Positions 1 through 5,219 of a stretch of 6,795 nucleotides of DNA are shown here, piece by piece. Position 1 is the first letter of the stretch; each line of letters begins with the position of its first letter. The DNA comes from Candidatus Limnocylindria bacterium. GTDB lineage: Bacteria; Chloroflexota; Limnocylindria; QHBO01. The notes under the pieces were generated by a model that was given only the letters and a program-made list of their open reading frames with translations, was not told where the DNA came from and ran no database searches. The position numbers and the translations under genes are program-made. Where the stretch lies: the NCBI GenBank assembly GCA_030146365.1, contig JASLBU010000070.1, positions 1 to 6,795 on the forward strand, in the 5' to 3' direction.

Positions 1-5
1 AGCCC

Positions 6-1418
6 ATGCCGAGCACGCCTCCTCCGATCCGTCTCCACAATTCGATGACCCGCCGCGTCGAGGATCTCGTGCCGATCGAGGCCGGTCGCATCGGCATCTA
101 CACGTGCGGGAGCACGGTGTACAAGTACGCGCACATCGGCAACCTGCGCACGTACCTGTTCGGCGACCTCCTCCATCGCACGCTCGAGTACCTGGGGTAC
201 GAGGTCAGATACGTCAAGAACATCACCGACGTCGGGCACATGCGCAACGACGACCACGACTCGCTCGACGCCGGCGACAAGGTCGAGGAGGCGGCGCAGC
301 TGGAGGGCAAGACTCCCGCGGAGATCGCCGACTTCTACACCGCCGCGTGGCTGGAGGACGAGAAGCTGCTCAACATCCTGCCCGCCGACGTGATGCCGCG
401 GGCAACCGAGCATATCCCGGAGATGATCTCCCTCACCGCCACCCTCCTGGAGAAGGGGCTGGCCTACGAGGTGGACGGAACGATCTACTTCGACGTGAGC
501 GCGTTTCCGGGGTACGGACGGCTGTCGGGGCAGCGGATCGACGAGATGCGCGCCGGCCACCGGGTGGAGATCGAGGACGAGAAGCACGACAGCGCCGACT
601 TCGCGCTCTGGAAGCGCGCGCAGGAGCACCGCGCGATGAAGTGGCCGTCGCCATGGGGCGACGGATTCCCCGGGTGGCACATCGAGTGCTCGGCCATGTC
701 GCTCAAGCACCTCGGTGAGCGGTTCGACGTCCATACCGGCGGAATCGACCTCAAGTTTCCGCACCACGAGGACGAGATCGCCCAGTCGGAGGGTGCGCTG
801 GGCCACCCGGTGGTCGGCGTCTGGATGCACGGCGAGTTCCTGACCATGGCCGATGCCAAGATGGCGAAGAGCACCGGCAACGTCCTGCGCGTCGCGGACC
901 TGCCGGCATTGGGCTACGAGCCACTGGACTTTCGCTACCTGGCGCTGACAGCCCATTACCGATCGAAACTGGACTTCACCGAGGCCGCGATGCACGCGGC
1001 GGCATCTGGCCGCGCGCGGCTCCGACGGGCGGTGGCCGGTCCGGACCAGCCGGCCGACCTGACCTACGAGCCGGTCGCGCGCTACCGGGCGCGCTTCACT
1101 GACGCCATCACCGACGACCTGGGGACGCCCCGGGCGGTCGCGATCGCGCACGAGGTTGCCGCGGCCGGGGACGTGACCGATGGGCAGCGCCGCGCCCTTC
1201 TCATGGACTTCGATCGCGTGCTCGGGCTGTCGCTCGACGCGCCGATGGAGGACTCGGCGCCGCTGCCCGAGGGAGCGGCCGAGCTCCTCGAGCGCCGCGC
1301 CGCCGCCCGCGCGGACCGTGATTGGGCTGCCTCAGATGCGTTGCGCGACGAGCTGGCGGGGCTGGGCGTGGACGTCCGCGACACCGAGGCCGGGCAGGAG
1401 ACGACCGTTCGACGCTGA
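6..1418 (+). CDS. cysS: Cysteinyl-tRNA synthetase
   Basis: Class I aminoacyl-tRNA synthetase that charges tRNA-Cys with cysteine in the cytoplasm, using ATP. The 470 residues match the usual bacterial length (about 460). Visible marks are YTCGSTVY at 32-39 with the first zinc ligand C34, the HIGH-type motif as HIGN (43-46), GWHIECS with C228, and FPHHEDE giving H253 and E257. The 25- and 4-residue spacing of these last ligands equals that of C209, H234 and E238 in the E. coli enzyme. The KMSKS loop appears as KMAKS (285-289). A DLGTP helix near residue 371 and the RDWAASDALRDEL / VxVRDTxxG tail near 436-464 are typical of the C-terminal region. The ATG at 6 leaves a short extension before the conserved IRLHNSMTRR. 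Only five bases precede it, so an upstream start or RBS cannot be judged. The gene converges on the minus-strand operon. The absence of a longer C-terminal domain and the HIGN/KMAKS forms are ordinary variants. Confidence 0.96.
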   Translation: MPSTPPPIRLHNSMTRRVEDLVPIEAGRIGIYTCGSTVYKYAHIGNLRTYLFGDLLHRTLEYLGYEVRYVKNITDVGHMRNDDHDSLDAGDKVEEAAQLEGKTPAEIADFYTAAWLEDEKLLNILPADVMPRATEHIPEMISLTATLLEKGLAYEVDGTIYFDVSAFPGYGRLSGQRIDEMRAGHRVEIEDEKHDSADFALWKRAQEHRAMKWPSPWGDGFPGWHIECSAMSLKHLGERFDVHTGGIDLKFPHHEDEIAQSEGALGHPVVGVWMHGEFLTMADAKMAKSTGNVLRVADLPALGYEPLDFRYLALTAHYRSKLDFTEAAMHAAASGRARLRRAVAGPDQPADLTYEPVARYRARFTDAITDDLGTPRAVAIAHEVAAAGDVTDGQRRALLMDFDRVLGLSLDAPMEDSAPLPEGAAELLERRAAARADRDWAASDALRDELAGLGVDVRDTEAGQETTVRR

Positions 1419-1446
1419 CGATCCGCGGGCAGCGCCCGCGCGATCG
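1419..1446. terminator. Bidirectional hairpin between convergent genes
   Basis: The 31 bases between the two convergent stop codons form a strong inverted repeat. The left arm CGATCCGCGGGC (1419-1430) and the right arm GCCCGCGCGATCG (1434-1446) pair over 12 base pairs, with loop AGC and one bulged C at 1441. Either strand can form it. No T-run follows in either direction, so it would act as a U-less hairpin terminator or as an RNA 3'-end stabiliser for both transcripts. The pairing is seen directly; termination is inferred from position. Confidence 0.7.
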
Positions 1447-1449
1447 ACG

Positions 1450-1782
1450 TCAGGCGCGCTTGGCCGGCATCAGCAGACCGAGGTCTGCCACGAGCTTCGA
1501 TCGTGCCCACATCGGTCCGAGGCCGGCGTCCTTCGCGGCTCGGTGCGATTCGATGTCGGTGTGGCGCCCGAAGAGCACCACGCGAGCCCCCATCTCCCGC
1601 AGGGCGACAAGGGGAGAGACCCAATCGCTCCCCCGCTCCGACCAGTCGACGAGGATGAGCTCGAGGCCCTCGGGCAGCTGCGCGGGCGAGGAAGCGCGCA
1701 CGAGCGGTGCGCCGGCTGTGGCGGCTGCGGCATCGATTCGGCTGAAGAGCATGAGGTCGTCGGTGACGGCGCCGACTCTCAT
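1450..1782 (-). CDS. Receiver-like alpha/beta protein of unknown function
   Basis: A 110-residue protein that I do not recognise by name. Its pattern resembles a degenerate CheY-type receiver: a first strand MRVGAVTDDL ending in acidic D8-D9, a strand ELILVDW with D46 where the phosphoacceptor would sit, a strand ARVVLFGRH (66-74), and then the helix HTDIESHRAAKDAGLG, which is very like the helix after strand 4 in receivers. The strand-4 Thr/Ser appears replaced by G72, and the usual KP motif is missing (WARSKLV at 92-98), so normal phosphorylation switching is doubtful. The ATG at 1782 overlaps the stop of the upstream gene as ATGA. A GGGGAA Shine-Dalgarno lies about ten bases before it. Longer in-frame extensions upstream read as arginine-rich shadow of the preceding gene and were rejected. 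It is the last gene of the operon and ends at the convergent hairpin. It could instead be another Rossmann-like fold. The gene is solid, the function is not. Confidence 0.8.
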   Translation of the reverse strand: MRVGAVTDDLMLFSRIDAAAATAGAPLVRASSPAQLPEGLELILVDWSERGSDWVSPLVALREMGARVVLFGRHTDIESHRAAKDAGLGPMWARSKLVADLGLLMPAKRA

Positions 1783-2282
1783 TCGCGCGGCGCTTCCCCG
1801 GCATGCTGCGGAGCGGCCTGCGTGACCGGTGTACCGCCGCCTCCTGGAGGGATCGGCCGCTGCGGGACGACCGTCGCCTGCCGGCCGTTGGGGCTCCGCG
1901 GTGAATAGGCGTGTCCGGTCGGCGCGGGCGCGTGCCCGTTGGCGTGGCCATTCGCATGACCGTTGGTGTGACCGTTGACGTGGCCGAGGGACTGGTCCAC
2001 GACGAATCGCGCGATCCGCATTGGATACACGCCGATCACGACCGGCGCGCGGACCTCCACCGACAGCTCCACGCCGATCTCGTCCCGCTGCCACAGGTCC
2101 TGCAGCTTCGTCGCCTCTCGCTCGGGCAGGCCGATGTAGGCCGTCGTTCCGTCACGGGAGACGGAGCTCATCTCATCGGGCTCGAGGCCGAACCGGCGCC
2201 GGATGTCGGCGACAGCGATGAACGGGCGGGATGTGAGATATCGACGGAGGCTCGAGGTGCTCGGCCGCTTGTTGGCGCTCAT
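1779..2282 (-). CDS. Unknown protein with His-rich NGH repeat linker
   Basis: A 167-residue protein of no family I recognise. Residues 11-97 look like a compact domain: LRRYLTSRPFIAVADIRRRF (11-30) could be a helix-turn-helix-like start, followed by DGTTAYIGLPER (44-55) as a possible wing and a beta-rich stretch ELSVEVRAPVVIGVYPMRIARFV (72-94). Residues 100-118 are a tandem NGHx repeat with five histidines exactly four residues apart, and the rest of the C-terminus is Pro/Gly/Gln-rich and probably disordered. There are no signal peptide, membrane segments or cysteines. The start MSANKRP at 2282 follows the proline dehydrogenase stop (TAG, 2299-2301) after 16 bases. A longer open frame to 2456 was rejected because it overlaps that enzyme's coding region out of frame. 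The stop overlaps the next gene's ATG, so the two products are probably made together. DNA or nucleic-acid binding by the N-terminal domain is only a guess. Confidence 0.82.
   Translation of the reverse strand: MSANKRPSTSSLRRYLTSRPFIAVADIRRRFGLEPDEMSSVSRDGTTAYIGLPEREATKLQDLWQRDEIGVELSVEVRAPVVIGVYPMRIARFVVDQSLGHVNGHTNGHANGHANGHAPAPTGHAYSPRSPNGRQATVVPQRPIPPGGGGTPVTQAAPQHAGEAPRE
1794..1799 (-). promoter_or_regulatory. Ribosome binding site of the receiver-like gene
   Basis: GGGGAA on the minus strand lies about eleven bases before the ATG at 1782, within the end of the NGH-repeat gene. It supports the short 110-residue reading over longer upstream extensions. Confidence 0.5.
1929..1976 (-). repeat. 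Four 12-base units encoding NGHx
   Basis: On the minus strand the units read AACGGTCACACC, AACGGTCATGCG, AATGGCCACGCC and AACGGGCACGCG, encoding NGHT-NGHA-NGHA-NGHA (residues 103-118). They are preceded by a partial unit GHV (100-102). The units differ mainly at synonymous third positions, while N-G-H is invariant. The repeat is therefore conserved at protein level rather than being a recent DNA slippage product. Confidence 0.9.
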
Positions 2283-2298
2283 GGGCTTGGACGCCAGT

Positions 2299-3258
2299 CT
2301 ACGCCGATGGCGCTCCGGTCGCCGGAGGGTCGCGGTGCTCGCCGAGGACGCTGCGGAGGACGAACAGCACGTTCGCCGGCCGTTCCGCCAGGCGGCGCAT
2401 GAAGTACGGATACCACTCGGTGCCGAACGGGACGTAGATCCGCAGGCGATGGCCATCGGCGACCAGGCGCCGCTGAAGGTCGCGGCGCACGCCGTACAGC
2501 ATCTGGAACTCGAACCGCTGCTTGTCGATGCCGCGCTCGCGAACGACCGCGAGCACGCGGTCGATCACCTGCGGATCATGCGTCGCCACCGCGGGATAGG
2601 CATCCGCGTCGAGCAGCCGGACGACGAGCTCCACGAAGGCCTCCACGACGCCGGCACGATCCTGGATCGCAACCTCGGGTGGCTCGAGGTACGCGCCCTT
2701 GCACACCCGCGTCCTCACCTTCGCCGCGGCGAGCCGCTCGACGTCCGCCGGCGAGCGGTGCAGGTACGCCTGGATCACCGGACCCACGTCGTGGCCGTCT
2801 GCGCGCAGGCGCGTGACGACCTCGAGCGTGCGGTCGGTATAGGCCGAAGACTCCATGTCGATGCGGATGAAGATCCCGTGGCGGGCGCCGGCGGTTGCCA
2901 CCGGCGCCATGACCGACAGGCATTCCTCCACGCCGAGGTCAAGGCCCATCTGCGTCAGCTTGATGCTGACGTTCGCGTCGAGCCCGTCGACGGCGATACG
3001 CTCGATGGCCTCGACGTACGCGGCGGCGGCGCGGTCCGCGTCAGCGCGCGTGTCCACCGATTCGCCGAGGACGTCGAGCGTCGCCGTCGCGCCAGACCGG
3101 TTCAGCCCCCGGACGACGTCGACGGCCTGGGACAGGCTCGTGCCCGCCACGAAGCGATACGGCATCCGCCGCACCACGGGCGTCGCCATCGCCAGGCGCC
3201 CGAGCCAGCGACGGGCGGCGAGCCACAGGAAGAGGACACGCAGCGCCGCGCCGATCAT
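2299..3258 (-). CDS. Proline dehydrogenase (monofunctional PRODH)
   Basis: FAD-dependent oxidation of L-proline to pyrroline-5-carboxylate, the first step of proline catabolism, with electrons passing to the quinone pool at the membrane. The 319 residues equal the size of monofunctional bacterial enzymes; the long bifunctional PutA is excluded. Motifs in order are YRFVAG (34-39), LDVLGE (61-66), SIKLTQMGLDL (98-108), IDMESSAYTD (133-142), VIQAYLHRS (161-169), RVCKGAYLEP (184-193), FEFQMLYGVR (249-258) and RIYVPFGTEWYPYFMRRL (273-290). K100, D134, Y275, R288 and R289 correspond to residues lining the proline site in the family (in E. coli PutA: K329, D370, Y540, R555, R556). The N-terminal helix (residues 2-20) is hydrophobic with few charges and may help membrane attachment. 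The ATG at 3258 overlaps the preceding stop as ATGA. No pyrroline-5-carboxylate dehydrogenase lies in the window, so the second step must be encoded elsewhere. Confidence 0.95.
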   Translation of the reverse strand: MIGAALRVLFLWLAARRWLGRLAMATPVVRRMPYRFVAGTSLSQAVDVVRGLNRSGATATLDVLGESVDTRADADRAAAAYVEAIERIAVDGLDANVSIKLTQMGLDLGVEECLSVMAPVATAGARHGIFIRIDMESSAYTDRTLEVVTRLRADGHDVGPVIQAYLHRSPADVERLAAAKVRTRVCKGAYLEPPEVAIQDRAGVVEAFVELVVRLLDADAYPAVATHDPQVIDRVLAVVRERGIDKQRFEFQMLYGVRRDLQRRLVADGHRLRIYVPFGTEWYPYFMRRLAERPANVLFVLRSVLGEHRDPPATGAPSA

Positions 3259-3575
3259 TCGGCGCGGCGCCCGTGGCCCCAGCCGCGGGCGCGCTCCACG
3301 GCCCGTCTGATGAGCGCCTTCGGGGGGATGGGCCCATCCCCGTAGTCGCGCGACGCAAGGCCCACCGGCCCGGACCAGTCCGGGTCGATATCGACGCCGT
3401 CGATCCGGATCGTGGGAGTGCCGCGCATCTCGAGGAAGGCCGCGTCCTCGTCCGACGCGGCCGCGATCATCTGGATCGGGGTCTCGAAGGCATCCTCGGT
3501 CAGCACCTCGACCAGGTTCTGGCGCGCCGGCATCGACGCCGCATCGCCCTCGGCATACAGCAGTTCGACCCTCAT
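3255..3575 (-). CDS. Cysteine-free thioredoxin-fold protein
   Basis: A 106-residue cytoplasmic protein. The strand MRVELLYAEG leads into a helix (about 15-26), then a second strand PIQMIAA (33-39), EDAAFLEMRGTPTIRIDGVDIDP (43-65) and a C-terminal helix PPKALIRRAVERAR (84-97). The GTPTIRIDG segment with P54 is the cis-proline loop of thioredoxin-like proteins, and 'SPT-R-DG-DI-P' is typical of a family of small thioredoxin-fold proteins. These normally carry a cysteine motif after the first strand. Here residues 11-14 are DAAS, and the later position often occupied by cysteine reads ASRDY (74-78). The whole protein contains no cysteine, so it cannot act as a dithiol reductase. The ATG at 3575 was chosen because the fold begins there and it lies four bases after the previous gene; an extension to 3644 would read through that gene out of frame. 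No clear Shine-Dalgarno is visible. It overlaps proline dehydrogenase by ATGA. Confidence 0.85.
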   Translation of the reverse strand: MRVELLYAEGDAASMPARQNLVEVLTEDAFETPIQMIAAASDEDAAFLEMRGTPTIRIDGVDIDPDWSGPVGLASRDYGDGPIPPKALIRRAVERARGWGHGRRAE

Positions 3576-3579
3576 GGAT

Positions 3580-3849
3580 TCAGGTGGTCGCGAAGAACGC
3601 GACGGTGCCGGCCAGCGCGAGCGCGGCGAGGGCGAGGCCACCATAGATCCGGCGCCGCTCTTCGCCCGTCATGCCCTCTCGGACCGATGCGGACGGACGC
3701 CGGTCGGCACGTCCGCGCCAGGCGAGGTAGCGGTCCGCGTTCAGGTCGCGCGCCTCCCGTGACCGGTAGCCCACCCAGGCCGGCCACGCCACGAGGTAGG
3801 CGGCGACTCCGGCGCCGATGGCCAGCGCCAGCCAGCCGATGGGCGGCAT
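3580..3849 (-). CDS. Small two-helix membrane protein, unknown function
   Basis: An 89-residue protein that I do not recognise. Hydrophobic segments lie at about residues 5-23 (GWLALAIGAGVAAYLVAW) and 70-86 (GGLALAALALAGTVAFF). Between them is a 45-residue polar loop with twelve arginines (29-67), containing RYLAWRGRADRR. By the positive-inside rule the loop is cytoplasmic and both ends face outward. The ATG at 3849 follows the upstream stop by three bases and has a GGGAG Shine-Dalgarno at 3859-3863, nine bases away. Its tight placement after another membrane protein suggests the two may work together, but nothing in the sequence proves it. Small hydrophobic plus basic-loop proteins of this kind have no diagnostic motif. 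Confidence 0.78.
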   Translation of the reverse strand: MPPIGWLALAIGAGVAAYLVAWPAWVGYRSREARDLNADRYLAWRGRADRRPSASVREGMTGEERRRIYGGLALAALALAGTVAFFATT

Positions 3850-3852
3850 TGC

Positions 3853-4488
3853 TCAGGTCTCCCGCGGTCCGTAGGCGTCAGCCAGGAGCGCCTCGATGGC
3901 CCGCTGGTCGCGGCGCGCGACGAAATACCACGCGAGGTATGCGCCGTTCAGGAGCGCCCAACCGAGGACGACCGGGACGTACACATCCGACCAGGGCGAG
4001 CCCAGCCGCTGGACGGTCGCGCTGCCGAGGAGCGTCGAGACCGTGAACAGCGCCGCGCCGGCGATCGTGAAGTGCCACGTCTCCGCCGCGAGCATCGTCA
4101 ATGGGCGCCGCAGGGAGCCCGCCACGAGCTTCGGATCGCCGGGTGCGCCGAAGTACGCGACCTCCAGGCGGTGCGCCACCAGGATGTCGGCACCGAGCTC
4201 CCGGTTGATTCGGCGCTCGATGGCGGAGGCGAAGGTCCGTGCGAATACCACGTAGCTGAACAGCGACGCGGCGTGGAAGCCGACGTAGAGGATCACGAAT
4301 GGCAGGAGCATCGCCCCCGCCTGGGTCGGCGGCCAGAAGGCGCTGATGAAGAGCGCGCCAACGGCGACGAGCCCACCGAACACGAAGCGGTAGAAGAGCT
4401 CGTAGTAGCGGTAGAGCATGGACCGCATCCGGCCGAGCTGTGCCTCGAGCAGACGCAGCCCCTCCGGCGGCAGCGGCGCCATCGTCAT
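3853..4488 (-). CDS. Four-helix integral membrane protein, unknown function
   Basis: A 211-residue protein of no family I recognise. The N-terminal 30 residues form an amphipathic helix (LRLLEAQLGRMRSMLYRYYE), followed by probable membrane helices at about 33-52, 57-83, 139-158 and 168-190. A hydrophilic segment (84-138) containing ERRINRELGADILVAHRLEV lies between helices 2 and 3, and a charged tail ends RRDQRAIEALLADAYGPRE. An even number of helices and basic ends put both termini and the central segment on the cytoplasmic side. The ATG at 4488 overlaps the pgl stop as ATGA and has a GGGGAGGAG ribosome site at 4500-4508, eleven bases upstream. The next Met (4482) would be 17 bases from it and is less likely. 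A frame extending to 4683 was rejected because it overlaps pgl out of frame. No transporter, kinase or redox motif is visible. A role linked to the sugar-phosphate genes is suggested only by operon position. Confidence 0.82.
   Translation of the reverse strand: MTMAPLPPEGLRLLEAQLGRMRSMLYRYYELFYRFVFGGLVAVGALFISAFWPPTQAGAMLLPFVILYVGFHAASLFSYVVFARTFASAIERRINRELGADILVAHRLEVAYFGAPGDPKLVAGSLRRPLTMLAAETWHFTIAGAALFTVSTLLGSATVQRLGSPWSDVYVPVVLGWALLNGAYLAWYFVARRDQRAIEALLADAYGPRET
3859..3863 (-). promoter_or_regulatory. Ribosome binding site of the two-helix membrane gene
   Basis: GGGAG on the minus strand lies nine bases before the ATG at 3849 and overlaps the last codons of the upstream gene. Confidence 0.55.
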
Positions 4489-5219
4489 GGGGCGGAGGGC
4501 TCCTCCCCGGCCGCGGCGGCGTCGACGATCCACTCGACCCGATCGCCGCTCACCCGCTCGGCCGGAAGTCCCGAACCACCAGCGCGGATGGACCGAATCG
4601 GCTCCGCCTTGTCCGCGCCGGTCACGACGAAGACGACGTCCCGGCCGGCGTTCAGCACCGGAAAGGTGAGCGTCATGCGCCACGTGTCCTTCTCCGGGAC
4701 ATGGTTGCCCACGACCCAGCGTTCGGCCTCCTCCAGCGCGTCGGTCCCCGGGAAGAGCGAGGCGGTGTGGCCGTCGGGCCCCATGCCCAGCCAGATGAGG
4801 TCGAACCGAGGCGCCTCCTCACCGCGGGCGTCGAACGCGAGCCGGATCTCGCTCTCGTATGACAGGGCGGCGGCGTCCAGGTCCGCGCTCTCGGCCTGCA
4901 TCCGGTGAATCCGTTCCGGGCGGACGCCGGGAAGCTTGGAGAGCAGCATGCGGTAGGCGACGCCGAAGTTCGCCTCGGGGTCGTCAGGCGGCACCGAGCG
5001 CTCGTCACCCCAGAAGAACTCGACCTTGCCCCAGTCGATGGCGTCGCGCCGCTCGGGCTCGAGGAGCAGGGGGTACACCTGCTTCGGCGTGCCGCCGCCG
5101 GACATCGCGACCCTGAAGACGCCGCGTTCGTCGATCGCGCGCCGCGCGGCCGCCAAGAACCGGTCCGCCATCGCAAGGGCGACCGCGTCCTTGTCCGGCA
5201 GAACCGTGAACCGGGTCAC
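4485..5219 (-). CDS. pgl: 6-phosphogluconolactonase
   Basis: Hydrolyses 6-phosphoglucono-1,5-lactone to 6-phosphogluconate, the second step of the oxidative pentose phosphate pathway, in the cytoplasm. It is the DevB/NagB-like type, not the beta-propeller type found in E. coli. The 244 residues are the normal length. Motifs are AMSGGGTPKQVYPLL (38-52), FFWGDERSVPPDDPEANFG (68-86), the catalytic loop LGMGPDGHTASLFPG (144-158) with H151 the expected general base, WRMTLTFPVLN (180-190) and RVEWIVDAAAA (227-237). The start is GTG at 5219, overlapping the opcA stop as GTGA, with a clear GGGAGG ribosome site seven bases upstream. The conserved N-terminal strand TRFTVLPD begins right after it, which supports this start. 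It follows zwf and opcA, so the first two enzymes of the pathway and their helper are made from one message. Confidence 0.96.
   Translation of the reverse strand: MTRFTVLPDKDAVALAMADRFLAAARRAIDERGVFRVAMSGGGTPKQVYPLLLEPERRDAIDWGKVEFFWGDERSVPPDDPEANFGVAYRMLLSKLPGVRPERIHRMQAESADLDAAALSYESEIRLAFDARGEEAPRFDLIWLGMGPDGHTASLFPGTDALEEAERWVVGNHVPEKDTWRMTLTFPVLNAGRDVVFVVTGADKAEPIRSIRAGGSGLPAERVSGDRVEWIVDAAAAGEEPSAP
4500..4508 (-). promoter_or_regulatory. Ribosome binding site of the four-helix membrane gene
   Basis: GGGGAGGAG on the minus strand lies inside the 3' end of pgl, eleven bases before the ATG at 4488. It favours that start over the ATG six bases further downstream. Confidence 0.6.

Noticed and set aside
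134..146. HIGN instead of HIGH, and KMAKS instead of KMSKS, in CysRS as signs of an inactive paralogue
   Set aside because: Both variants are common in functional bacterial CysRS, and all four zinc ligands are present with correct spacing.
1082..1957. Minus-strand open frame running into the 3' end of cysS
   Set aside because: It is a low-complexity Arg/Ser-rich translation that spans the convergent hairpin and two real genes in the wrong frame.
1929..1985. Short tandem repeat considered as a CRISPR or non-coding repeat
   Set aside because: The units are 12 bases, in frame, without spacers and with synonymous variation, so it is a coding repeat.
2203..3345. Long plus-strand open frame (380 codons) opposite proline dehydrogenase
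   Set aside because: It is antisense to a well-supported enzyme, its translation is rich in Arg/His/Asp with no motif, and high GC makes such antisense frames common.
3572..3787. Alternative minus-strand frame of 71 codons over the two-helix membrane gene
   Set aside because: It lacks hydrophobic pattern and overlaps the better-supported gene, which has a Shine-Dalgarno and tight operon spacing.
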